NCBI GenBank assembly: GCA_017644105.1
Contig: JAEPMD010000030.1
Span: 1-39,168, forward strand
DNA from: Rhizobiaceae bacterium
GTDB lineage: Bacteria; Pseudomonadota; Alphaproteobacteria; Rhizobiales; Rhizobiaceae
Length of the DNA: 39,168 nt
Direction: 5' to 3'
Shown in pieces: positions 16,132 through 24,604 of this stretch. The position numbers and the translations under genes were made by a program. Under the pieces are notes generated by a model. The model had not been told where the DNA came from, searched no databases, and saw nothing but the letters and a program-made list of their open reading frames with translations. Each line of letters begins with the position of its first letter. The first letter of the stretch is position 1.

Positions 16132-19100
16132 TTACGAGGCTGGTTGCGCGTCAGGGGCGACAGTCGCCTCTGCATCTTCGTCCTCAGGTTCTTCCACCTT
16201 TGGCTTTTTAGGGAAATCAAACAATTTCCCGCTGAAGAGAATGTAATAACCCGCTGGTACGAAGAAGAGCGTTAGAATAGACGCAATTGCCAGGCCTCCA
16301 ATCATCAATGTGGCCATGGGTTCAAACAGAGCGCCACCGGCCAAAGCCATCGGCACAAGACCAAATACGGTCGTGAGCGATGTGAGCATGATCGGCGTTA
16401 AACGCTTTTTAGCCGCCGTGATAATGGCCTCTTTGAGCTCCATTGTCGTTCGTTCAATGTCGATCTGGTCAATCAGCACAATGGCATTATTGATGATAAT
16501 ACCCGCAAGAGAAATCATCCCCAATATCGCAAAGAAGGAGAGGGGTTGCCCCATGGCAAGCAGCGCCAAAGGCGCACCAATGATCACCAATGGAATGGTC
16601 ATAAAGGTGAGACCAACGCGCCGTGCTGAGTTAAATTGGAACATCAGCGCAAACGCCATCACAGTGAGGGCGGCCGGCATGCCAGCACCCAATTTGGCGT
16701 TCACATCGGCGCTAGAAGCTGTTTCACCATCAATGCGATAGGAATATTCAGGTCCGAGTTCGAGTTGAACAAGCGTGGGTTGCACATGTTCGAGTAGTTC
16801 CGCAGCACTTAAGATGTTGCTTTTGGCAGAAACCGTGATCAATCGTTGCTGGTTTTCACGGCGCAATTGTGAATATTCAAGTCGTGGTTCAAAGCTGGCC
16901 ACACGATCAAGAGATATCAGTTGGCCGCTGGCTTCAACGGACAAGTTGGCCAGATCTTCCAAGCTGTCGCGGAAAACAGGAGAGGCGCGGAGCACGATTG
17001 GAATAGTGTCATTGCCTTCGCGATAGTCAGAAATTTTGGAGCCAGAGAAATAGGCTTCCATAATTTCAGAGATATCTTTTGATGTGACACCAAGTTCACG
17101 TGCTTTATCCTGCGCAACATTGACGATCACCTTGAGGGATTTGTTGCCCCAGTCATTTTCGTTTTGCACAACTCCGCGCGCCGAGGCAAATCCGTTTTCC
17201 ACCTCGTCAGCAAGCGCCAGTAATTGGTCCGCATCAGGTCCGGTGAGTTTGATCTCCACAATGCCAGATTCTGAGCCCCCCATGGCAAGACGTTTAACTT
17301 TGTAACGCGCAGCCGGGTGATTGGCGAGCAAATGCCTTTGTGCGCGCTCAGCGGCTAATACAGCACCGTCGAAATCATGCGTATTGACGAGAATAAAGGC
17401 GCTTGCTGGATTGGTATCCGCTGGGTTCAGCGCTAGGTAAAAGCGAGGCCCGCCATCCCCCACATATGTGGTCACATTGTTGATTTCGGGATTGATATCC
17501 GGATCGTTGAGCCATTTGGTGACAGCCAAAGCTTCGGTTTCCGTTGCAGAAATCGCAGTCCCGCGGGGCATATCCAGATAAACAAGGAACTGATTGCGCG
17601 CACCGAGCGGGAACATTTCACTTTTAACACCAGAGAACAAAGTTCCTGAGAGCATAACAAGCCCATAGCAAACGAGGATGACAATTATGGAAACGCTGAG
17701 CGTTTTGTTCAACACAGCGCCGTAAATGCGCGTGATGGCGTTTTCCTTTGGCGTGTCAGAGCTATCCACATTGCGTTTTGAAAACCAAACTGCAAGGGCG
17801 GGCAATATATAAAGTGCTGTGATCCATGATCCCACCAACATGGCGCCCACAACGGCACCCAGTGAGAAGCCATATTCGCCCTCCGTGCCTTCCAATATGA
17901 GAAGTGGTAAGAACGCCGAGACCGTTGTGACAGAAGCGACTGCAAGTGGTATCGAGAATTGCTTGCCAGCGGCAACAGCCGCATCATTGGCGCTTTCACC
18001 TTTGGCAATGCGGCCTTGGATATCCTCAACAACCACAAGACCGTTATCAACCAGAAGGCCAAGCGATATGATGATCGCTGCAATAGACACCTGCTGCAAT
18101 TCAATCGCCAGGAACTGCATCCCCATCATGGCAAACATCACCGTAAAGGGGACGATACAAGCGATAATCAATGCCGAGCGGAAGCCCAAGAAGATCAACA
18201 TGACCAGCAACACAACCGCAAAAGTCTGCGCCACATTCATCAATGCGTCATTGATGGCTGTGGTGACTTTTTCTTCTTGATAGGTGGAGAAATTATAGGA
18301 GATCCCGATTGGTTGCGTATTTTCGTGTTTGAGCACAAGCTCTTTCAGTTGACGTCCAATTTTTTGTATATCTTCACCCTCTGTCATTTCAACCGCAACG
18401 GTGACAGCTGGTTGGCCGTTGAAATAGACAGGTTTAGATTTTGGATCGACATAGCCCCTGCGCACATCAAGCAGGTCTTTTAATCTTACAAAGCCGCTTA
18501 AGCCTTGGATTTTAGTCAAAACTTCTACAATGGCTTCAACGCTTTGTAAATCGCCATTGGCTTCGAGGATGAGACCCGTTCCAGCGGCATCAATCTCACC
18601 AGCGGGTAAAATGACGTTTTGTGATTGTAAATCGTTCAGCACCTGGCTGATTTGAACGCCAACGGCCGCGAGTTTGCGTGAGTCAATTTCAAGCCAAATG
18701 CGCTCTTCTTGTTCGCCATAGATTGATACGCGTCCGATCCCTTCCATCGTGTAGACATGGTTGCGCAAGCGATCTGCAGCATCGTAAATCTCTGTATGAG
18801 AAAAACCTTCGCCGGTGACAGCAATGGATGCAATTGCAACATCACCATAGTCTGTATTAACAAACGGACCCTTGGTACCTTCCGGCAATTCACCATCAAG
18901 ATCCTCCATCTTGTTGCGAATGTCTTGGAAAACAGCATCGACATCAGCTTTTGGGATGGATTCATGCACATTAAGATTGATACGTGCAGATCCAGTTGAA
19001 ATAAGCGTTTTAATCTCATCAACTTCAGCGATTTCACGTGCTTTACGTTCAATCACCGTAACAATAAGATCTTCCATACGATCTGGCGACATGCCAGGGA

Positions 19101-19254
19101 ATTGCGCTGATACAACAGCGGTTCTTTGCGTGATTGCCGGATCTTCACGTTTGGATAGACCGATATAGGTAATTAAACCCTGCAGGATGAGGGCGACCAT
19201 TACCAGGATGGTCAGTCGAGAGTTCTTAATGCCAAATCGGGTTAGGAAATCCAT
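16132..19254 (-). CDS. RND-family efflux permease (AcrB/HAE1-like)
   Basis: A 1040-aa inner-membrane RND transporter that couples proton entry to export of a substrate through a tripartite pump. Twelve membrane helices in two halves flank two large periplasmic porter domains; the start MDFLTRFGIKNSRLTILVM and the first loop SKREDPAITQRTAVVSAQFPG are typical. In helix 4 the proton-relay pair DD of AcrB reads DN (ISLGLLVDNGLVVVEDI), so one aspartate is kept. The second half contains SLAGIIINNAIVLIDQID. The tail ends in an acidic, Ala/Pro-rich cytoplasmic stretch. It lies 10 bases after the adaptor gene. No TolC-type channel is encoded near, so a channel from elsewhere must be used. The subgroup with VTVIERKAREIAEVDEI exports varied drugs or unknown compounds; the substrate is open. 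Confidence 0.95.
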   Translation of the reverse strand: MDFLTRFGIKNSRLTILVMVALILQGLITYIGLSKREDPAITQRTAVVSAQFPGMSPDRMEDLIVTVIERKAREIAEVDEIKTLISTGSARINLNVHESIPKADVDAVFQDIRNKMEDLDGELPEGTKGPFVNTDYGDVAIASIAVTGEGFSHTEIYDAADRLRNHVYTMEGIGRVSIYGEQEERIWLEIDSRKLAAVGVQISQVLNDLQSQNVILPAGEIDAAGTGLILEANGDLQSVEAIVEVLTKIQGLSGFVRLKDLLDVRRGYVDPKSKPVYFNGQPAVTVAVEMTEGEDIQKIGRQLKELVLKHENTQPIGISYNFSTYQEEKVTTAINDALMNVAQTFAVVLLVMLIFLGFRSALIIACIVPFTVMFAMMGMQFLAIELQQVSIAAIIISLGLLVDNGLVVVEDIQGRIAKGESANDAAVAAGKQFSIPLAVASVTTVSAFLPLLILEGTEGEYGFSLGAVVGAMLVGSWITALYILPALAVWFSKRNVDSSDTPKENAITRIYGAVLNKTLSVSIIVILVCYGLVMLSGTLFSGVKSEMFPLGARNQFLVYLDMPRGTAISATETEALAVTKWLNDPDINPEINNVTTYVGDGGPRFYLALNPADTNPASAFILVNTHDFDGAVLAAERAQRHLLANHPAARYKVKRLAMGGSESGIVEIKLTGPDADQLLALADEVENGFASARGVVQNENDWGNKSLKVIVNVAQDKARELGVTSKDISEIMEAYFSGSKISDYREGNDTIPIVLRASPVFRDSLEDLANLSVEASGQLISLDRVASFEPRLEYSQLRRENQQRLITVSAKSNILSAAELLEHVQPTLVQLELGPEYSYRIDGETASSADVNAKLGAGMPAALTVMAFALMFQFNSARRVGLTFMTIPLVIIGAPLALLAMGQPLSFFAILGMISLAGIIINNAIVLIDQIDIERTTMELKEAIITAAKKRLTPIMLTSLTTVFGLVPMALAGGALFEPMATLMIGGLAIASILTLFFVPAGYYILFSGKLFDFPKKPKVEEPEDEDAEATVAPDAQPAS

Positions 19255-19264
19255 GATCGTTCTC

Positions 19265-20383
19265 CTATTCAGCGTCTGGCAATAGATTTACCTTTTGACC
19301 ATCGCGGAGATAGGACACGCCCGCTGATGCAACTCTCTCACCAGCTGATATCCCTTCAATTGCGATAAACTGGTTTTCGCGGATACCGCCAATCACAATC
19401 TGACGTTTTTTAACGGTACTTGTGGCTTCATCATAAACATAGACTTCCGTGGGTGAAGGGTTGTTCGGCCCGCCGCCATCAACGATTTGCCCTTCAAACG
19501 GTAGGACGGTCAATGGTAGCAAGAAGCCGTTGCCAGTTGGCACAGGGAATTCAATGGAGACTTCAATCGCCATGCCTGCTTTAAGTTCTGGAGATGATTC
19601 AGTCAGTTTCACCACAAGCGGAAAGGATGAAACGGTATCCGCGCGCGAACCCAATTCGCTAACGATGCCCTTGAGTGTCATTGCTGGATTATCTGCCAAG
19701 CGCACGGTCACATCTTTGCCCACCACCAATTGCTGGGATACAAGGTAATTCACAGATAATGACGCCTCAAATCCATCAGCCTGATAGAATGTGGCGATGG
19801 GTGTTCCGATGCCCACATTACCGAAAGATTCCACTTCAACAGAATTGATAATACCGTCAAATGGTGCCTTTAGATCAGCCTTGGAAAGATTGTCCGCGGC
19901 GGTTTCTTCCTGCTTTTCAGCTTGCGCCAATTGCGCCGCATTCGCTTGCATGGCCGTACGCGCATCATCTACGCTGGCGCGGGTAACTGTTCCGGATTTT
20001 AGCAGCTCGTCCAATCTGGCAAAGGTCGCAGCACTGTTTTCTGCATTCACACGTGCTTGTTCGGTTGCGGCCTTTGATGATTCAAGCTGTATTTCAAGTG
20101 CTCTGCGATCAAGCGAGGCAACAATCTCTCCCTTTGAAACCCGTTGCCCTACGCTGAGATCAATTTCTTCAAGCTTGCCTGCCGTCTCAAATGAGAGCGT
20201 TGTGACTTGCGCGGGCTGCAATACGCTTGGGAAGCGTCTGGTTGTCTGTTGTTCTTGCTCTGAGACAAGAACTGTCTTTAATCCGCGAATAATTTCTTCA
20301 TCGGCTTGCGATTGTGTTTCATCTGAACAACCGGCGAGTATCAATGGAGCGATTAGGGTAAAAGAGAGCAGAATTTTTTTCAT
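19265..20383 (-). CDS. RND efflux periplasmic adaptor lipoprotein
   Basis: A 372-aa membrane-fusion protein that links the RND permease to an outer-membrane channel. The signal peptide ends in a lipobox LAGC (Cys19), so the mature protein is anchored as a lipoprotein. Domain order: beta-barrel/lipoyl half (FETAGKLEEIDLSVGQRVSKGEIVASLD), an alpha-helical hairpin (about 90-160, rich in A, Q, E), second lipoyl half (KADLKAPFDGIINSVEVESFGNVGIGTPI), then the beta-barrel and membrane-proximal domains. It is the first gene of the three-gene unit and directly precedes the permease by 10 bases. The 82 bases upstream separate it from the AEC transporter on the same strand. No TetR or LysR regulator is adjacent. 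Confidence 0.94.
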   Translation of the reverse strand: MKKILLSFTLIAPLILAGCSDETQSQADEEIIRGLKTVLVSEQEQQTTRRFPSVLQPAQVTTLSFETAGKLEEIDLSVGQRVSKGEIVASLDRRALEIQLESSKAATEQARVNAENSAATFARLDELLKSGTVTRASVDDARTAMQANAAQLAQAEKQEETAADNLSKADLKAPFDGIINSVEVESFGNVGIGTPIATFYQADGFEASLSVNYLVSQQLVVGKDVTVRLADNPAMTLKGIVSELGSRADTVSSFPLVVKLTESSPELKAGMAIEVSIEFPVPTGNGFLLPLTVLPFEGQIVDGGGPNNPSPTEVYVYDEATSTVKKRQIVIGGIRENQFIAIEGISAGERVASAGVSYLRDGQKVNLLPDAE

Positions 20384-20465
20384 GGATAGGGGCGCCTATA
20401 TGTTCCGTTAGTGGCGAAAACCCTATCGCGCAGTTGATTGAACTGCAACGTTTAAATTGTTTTGA

Positions 20466-21374
20466 TTATGCCAAAATAGCCAGCGATATCAGCGTTAAAA
20501 CGCTGGTATAGATAATGACCTGTGCAATCGCTTCAGTCCGCACATTGTAATAGAGCGCCAGATTGAGCGCTGTAATGCCAGCCGGACCTGCAGATCCGAG
20601 CAAAAATAAGTCTTTTTGAGGTGAATTGGGCGCAATCAGCTCAAGCGCGAGCCATACCGTCACCGGAAATACGATGATTTTGATTGTAGAAAAGGTGGCA
20701 ATCAATTTATCTGGATTTAGCTTTGCTTCGCTCATCACCACACCCAGAGAATATAGCGCTATCGGGGCAGCACCCGCGCCAGCAAAGCCAACAAATGTGT
20801 CAAGCGGACCGGGTAGCGGCCATTCGCCCAGGCTGAAGATCACGCCCAACAAAACACCAAGCAGCGTTGGGGTCTTTAAAATTGTGACCGCGATATTTTG
20901 CGCACTAAATTTACCCACCCGGATCATTTGCAAGGCAATCATCGCCAAGGCCATCCAAATGACGGCATCCAGCGTGACGATGGTAGAAATCGGTAAGACC
21001 CCATCTGCGCCATATAGCAGAACGGATATGGGCAGGACATAGAGCGCGTTGTTGGCAAAGATACACATAAAGCCAAGCAGAATGGATTCGCCATTGCCGC
21101 GGCCAAACAATTTCGATGCAATCAAAAATCCCAAAGTGAAGATCAAGGATTGAGAGATCAAAAAGGCGAGGACAGGTTTGAAACTAAAAGTGCTGATCGG
21201 CGCTTTGGCAATCAGGCCAAAAATAAAGATTGGTAACAGCACATTCATGGCAAATTTATTGATTTGCCGCGCTTCATCAATCGTGGTTTTACCCAGTTTA
21301 CCCGAGATGTATCCAATCACCGCGATCGCAAAAACTGGTAAAATTGGATCGGATAATATCTGGAGAATTTCCAT
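20466..21374 (-). CDS. AEC-family transporter (auxin-efflux-carrier type)
   Basis: A 302-aa membrane transporter of the AEC family (membrane transport protein fold), members of which export or import organic anions such as malate, malonate or auxin-like compounds. Ten helices can be laid out: it begins ILSDPILPVFAIAVIGYISGK and the family mark NKFAMNVLLPIFIFGLIAKAP follows; the middle has GFMCIFANNALYVLPISV, and the C-terminal half PIALYSLGVVM and GSAGPAGITALNLALYYNV. Length is normal for a bacterial member. The gene precedes the RND operon on the same strand with an 82-base gap, so may be independent. The substrate is not known. Confidence 0.9.
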   Translation of the reverse strand: MEILQILSDPILPVFAIAVIGYISGKLGKTTIDEARQINKFAMNVLLPIFIFGLIAKAPISTFSFKPVLAFLISQSLIFTLGFLIASKLFGRGNGESILLGFMCIFANNALYVLPISVLLYGADGVLPISTIVTLDAVIWMALAMIALQMIRVGKFSAQNIAVTILKTPTLLGVLLGVIFSLGEWPLPGPLDTFVGFAGAGAAPIALYSLGVVMSEAKLNPDKLIATFSTIKIIVFPVTVWLALELIAPNSPQKDLFLLGSAGPAGITALNLALYYNVRTEAIAQVIIYTSVLTLISLAILA

Positions 21375-21442
21375 GAGAGGCCTTTTTAAGAGTGACTCGA
21401 TAGATTATCGCATGTAATCGTATACTCTGAAAGGTAACCTTC

Positions 21443-22483
21443 ATGTCGATTTCGCATAAAGAATGTGAAGATCTCGTTACGGCACTCTATCGAGGCGTGC
21501 TTGATCGAGACCCAGATGCTGATGGTTTAGCCCATTGGGTTAACCTGCTGCAGTCTGGTAGAAGTTTGCGTGATGTGTGCATGGCTTTGATGAGCAGTGA
21601 TGAAGCGCAAATCAAAGAACAACTCCGCACAAGACTTCATGATACGTCTGAGCTTGATCAAAGATTTGCAAATATTCTTCAATCGTTAATGGAGGAAAAA
21701 CTAACAATCGTTGACATCGGAGCTCAGAATTTGGCTTCGGAGAAGCATGTGTATCATAGGCTAAATTCATGCAACTTAGTTAAAAATATTGTGTGTTTTG
21801 AACCAATAATTGAGAAAGCCATCGAACGCGAGCGATCGGATCCATTGGCAATTGTCCATACCACTGCGCTGGGAGATGGAAATGAACAAATGCTACATAT
21901 CAATAATGTTGACGCGACTTCTTCCCTCTTACCCATTAATCAAGAAATAATGGGCTCAACCGAACATTTATACTCTTTGAAAACCAAATACATTGAAAAA
22001 ATTAAAACAACAAGATTAGACGATATCGAATTGCCCGATCAAGTGGACTTGTTGAAACTGGATATTCAAGGATACGAGTTTAATGTGCTTGAACATGGGT
22101 TAAATACTCTCAAACGCACATTGGCGATATATAGCGAACTTGAAATTCAACCTATTTACAAGGAGCAAAAGCTGGTCGGAGATATGATTTGCCTTTTGGA
22201 TGAGAATGAATTTCAACTTCATGATTTATATAATCAAGTCAGATTAAGTTCAGTTAATTTTAGAGCTGCCAGTCCCAACTTAAGGGGATCAGCTTTGTAT
22301 TGGACTGATGGTCTCTTTTTCAAAAAAACAAATTATCTTGATACACAAGAACTGATAAAGCAGGCCGCAATAGCTCATTATTTGTATTCCAGTTATGACA
22401 AATGTTATGATAATTTGACCTTAGTTGACACCAGAGAAAATACGAATTTCGCGCAGAAATACCTTGATATTGTCAATTTGTAA
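21443..22483 (+). CDS. DUF4214 - FkbM-family methyltransferase fusion
   Basis: A 346-aa two-domain protein. The N-terminal 70 residues form a DUF4214 domain (LVTALYRGVLDRDPDADGLAHWVNLLQSGRSLRDV ... LMSSDEAQ read as separate blocks), found mostly in large secreted or surface proteins and in glycan-related proteins. Residues about 85-300 are an FkbM-type SAM-dependent methyltransferase: TIVDIGAQNLASE (SAM site I), IVCFEPIIEKA, TTRLDDIELPDQVDLLKLDIQGYEFNVL (the LKLDIQGYE motif is diagnostic) and YSELEIQP. It probably O-methylates a sugar in surface polysaccharide or lipopolysaccharide, but the substrate is inferred. It is a lone gene, divergent from the AEC transporter, and its coding sequence is richer in A+T than neighbours, which may mean acquisition by transfer. 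Confidence 0.85.
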   Translation: MSISHKECEDLVTALYRGVLDRDPDADGLAHWVNLLQSGRSLRDVCMALMSSDEAQIKEQLRTRLHDTSELDQRFANILQSLMEEKLTIVDIGAQNLASEKHVYHRLNSCNLVKNIVCFEPIIEKAIERERSDPLAIVHTTALGDGNEQMLHINNVDATSSLLPINQEIMGSTEHLYSLKTKYIEKIKTTRLDDIELPDQVDLLKLDIQGYEFNVLEHGLNTLKRTLAIYSELEIQPIYKEQKLVGDMICLLDENEFQLHDLYNQVRLSSVNFRAASPNLRGSALYWTDGLFFKKTNYLDTQELIKQAAIAHYLYSSYDKCYDNLTLVDTRENTNFAQKYLDIVNL

Positions 22484-22566
22484 TGACGTGCGAAGATTTT
22501 GGTACGGATTTAAAGGCTCCAGTCAGATCAAACAACTTTCTTAAAACAATCGCGTTGCATGAGAAA

Positions 22567-22580
22567 CTTCAAACTTGAAG
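22567..22580. promoter_or_regulatory. Palindrome upstream of choX
   Basis: CTTCAA-AC-TTGAAG, perfect 6-bp arms, in the 258-base gap before choX, about 160 bases upstream of its start. A possible operator for the choline operon; otherwise I see nothing named in this gap. In Sinorhizobium the cho genes are choline-induced. Confidence 0.3.
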
Positions 22581-22741
22581 CTACTCCATTTGCGACAAGA
22601 GATGGCGCGTATTTTTTCCTCAAGCTGAGATAATGCCAGCGATAACTAAAAACCTCGTAGAAGATGCCATTTCTATTTGCAATTTCAGAATTGATACGAA
22701 AAGATGCAGGTTAGTTGAATAACCAAAACTGGGAGAGTTTT

Positions 22742-23674
22742 ATGAAAATGATCAAACATGTGAGCCTGAGCCTAGCGGTCCTCGCGTCATCAACTGCTAT
22801 AGCATTTGCCGATTGCGGCGAAGTAACATTCTCCGATGTGGGCTGGACAGATATTACAGCAACAACAGCTGCAACGACCACGGTTCTCGACGCGCTTGGT
22901 TACGACACCGATGTGAAAGTGCTCTCTGTTCCCGTGACATATGCATCCATGGAAAAGGGCGATATTGACATTTTCCTCGGCAATTGGATGCCAACAATGG
23001 AAGGTGATATTGCAAAATACCGCGACGCTGGAACTGTTGATACCGTGCGCGCAAATCTTGAAGGCGCCAAATATACATTGGCAACCAATGCAGCTGGTGC
23101 AGCACTCGGCATTAAATCATTTGCAGATATCGCTGCTAACAAAGACGCGCTTGATGGCAAGATCTACGGCATTGAGCCAGGCAATGACGGCAACCGTCTT
23201 ATTCAAAGCATGATCGATGGCAATGCATTTGGTCTTGAGGGCTTTGAGGTTGCTGAAAGCTCAGAGCAGGGCATGTTGGCGCAAGTCGCGCGTGCGGACA
23301 AAAAAGAAGAGCCAGTGATCTTCCTTGGTTGGGAACCGCACCCAATGAATGCCAATTTTGAAATGAGTTATCTTGAAGGTGGTGATGATTTCTTTGGTCC
23401 AAATCTTGGTGGCGCGACCGTCTTTACAAACACCAGTGCAGGTTATGTTGATAAATGTCCAAATGTTGGCAAATTGCTCACAAATCTTGAGTTCAGCCTA
23501 GCGATGGAAAATGAAATCATGGGCGCGATCTTAAATGATGGCGAAGATGCCAATGATGCAGCGGCTGCTTGGCTCAAGGCAAATCCAACTGTTCTGGATA
23601 CATGGCTTGCGGGCGTAACCACCAAAGATGGTGGCGATGGCATGGCTGCGGTCAAATCAGCGCTTGGACTTTAG
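22742..23674 (+). CDS. choX: Choline ABC transporter, periplasmic substrate-binding protein
   Basis: A 310-aa choline-binding protein of the ChoX type. Signal peptide 1-23 (MKMIKHVSLSLAVLASSTAIAFA) is followed by ADCGEV. The aromatic cage that holds the quaternary ammonium in S. meliloti ChoX has matching residues here: Trp and Asp in VGWTDITATT, Trp in FLGNWMPTMEG, Tyr in AKYTLAT, Trp in FLGWEPHPMN, and the asparagine in EPGNDGNR. The start at 22742 has GGGAG 8 bases before it; an in-frame ATG at 22715 has no site and would break the signal. First gene of choXWV. A stem-loop follows it before choW, which would favour higher choX than permease mRNA. Confidence 0.95.
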   Translation: MKMIKHVSLSLAVLASSTAIAFADCGEVTFSDVGWTDITATTAATTTVLDALGYDTDVKVLSVPVTYASMEKGDIDIFLGNWMPTMEGDIAKYRDAGTVDTVRANLEGAKYTLATNAAGAALGIKSFADIAANKDALDGKIYGIEPGNDGNRLIQSMIDGNAFGLEGFEVAESSEQGMLAQVARADKKEEPVIFLGWEPHPMNANFEMSYLEGGDDFFGPNLGGATVFTNTSAGYVDKCPNVGKLLTNLEFSLAMENEIMGAILNDGEDANDAAAAWLKANPTVLDTWLAGVTTKDGGDGMAAVKSALGL

Positions 23675-23714
23675 TGGGATTGTCATAATCTCAATTTAAA
23701 CAAAAACACCCTTT

Positions 23715-23740
23715 CCATTTGGCTATGATTTGCCAGATGG
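23715..23740 (+). ncRNA. Intercistronic stem-loop between choX and choW
   Basis: Nine-base arms CCATTTGGC and GCCAGATGG (one G-T pair) with an 8-base loop, 41 bases after the choX stop and before choW. No T-run follows, so transcription can pass. Such hairpins after a binding-protein gene often protect the upstream mRNA from 3' decay, giving excess binding protein. Confidence 0.55.
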
Positions 23741-23764
23741 GCGGGGTTTATGGGCGGACATATT

Positions 23765-24604
23765 ATGGAATGGTTGACGGATGCAAAAATTCCGATTGGC
23801 AAAACGGCCAAATCGGTTTTTGAATGGCTTCAAGATAATGGTGCTTGGTTTTTTGATGGGCTAGCTGAGTGGCTCGAAGCCCTAATTGATGGCATATTGT
23901 GGGTGCTACAGACCCCGCATCCGTTGATCATCGTCGCATTTTTCGTGGCACTCACATGGGTGCTACAACGTTCATGGAAAACGTGCCTGTTCATTCTGCT
24001 TGGCTTTTTATTCATCATCAATCAGGACTATTGGGAAGAGACAACTGAAAGTCTGACGCTCGTCTTATCAGCATGTGTTGTTTGTATGGCAATTGGTGTG
24101 CCGATCGGCATAGCCGCAGCGCATAGACCGCGTCTTTACGTTGCCATGCGTCCAGTACTTGATCTCATGCAAACGCTGCCGACCTTCGTTTATCTCATTC
24201 CTGCGATCGTCTTCTTTGGTATCGGCATGGTGCCGGGATTGATCGCAACTGTGATTTTCGTGCTCCCAGCGCCAATTCGTTTAACGCATTTGGGCGTTTC
24301 ATCAACACCGAAAACCCTCACTGAAGCAGCTGAATCTTTCGGCGCAACGTCTTTGCAAACCTTGCTGAAAATCGAATTGCCATATGCGTTTCCGCAAATC
24401 ATGGCAGGGCTGAACCAAACCATTATGCTCTCGCTATCGATGGTGGTGATTGCAGCGCTTGTAGGTGCTGATGGTCTGGGTGTGCCAGTGGTACGGGCTT
24501 TGAACCAAGTGAACACAGCTCTCGGCTTTGAAAGCGGGTTTGTGATTGTTGTGGTAGCGATCATGCTTGATCGCATGTTGCGTTTAAGGGGGTCAGATAA
24601 ATGA
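23765..24604 (+). CDS. choW: Choline ABC transporter permease
   Basis: A 279-aa inner-membrane permease of the ProW/OpuAB type. It has about six helices, and the EAA-loop region that contacts the ATPase reads EAAESFGATSLQTLLKIELPYAFPQIMAGL. The N-terminal MEWLTDAKIPIGKTAK matches the rhizobial ChoW start, so I place the start at 23765 with GGGCGGA upstream; an in-frame ATG at 23750 is possible. Its stop overlaps the ATG of choV by 4 bases (ATGA), a sign of translational coupling. It acts as a homodimer with ChoV and ChoX. Confidence 0.93.
   Translation: MEWLTDAKIPIGKTAKSVFEWLQDNGAWFFDGLAEWLEALIDGILWVLQTPHPLIIVAFFVALTWVLQRSWKTCLFILLGFLFIINQDYWEETTESLTLVLSACVVCMAIGVPIGIAAAHRPRLYVAMRPVLDLMQTLPTFVYLIPAIVFFGIGMVPGLIATVIFVLPAPIRLTHLGVSSTPKTLTEAAESFGATSLQTLLKIELPYAFPQIMAGLNQTIMLSLSMVVIAALVGADGLGVPVVRALNQVNTALGFESGFVIVVVAIMLDRMLRLRGSDK

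Noticed and set aside
17819-18483. Overlapping plus-strand frames inside the RND permease
   Set aside because: The permease frame is complete and conserved; these are antisense shadows.
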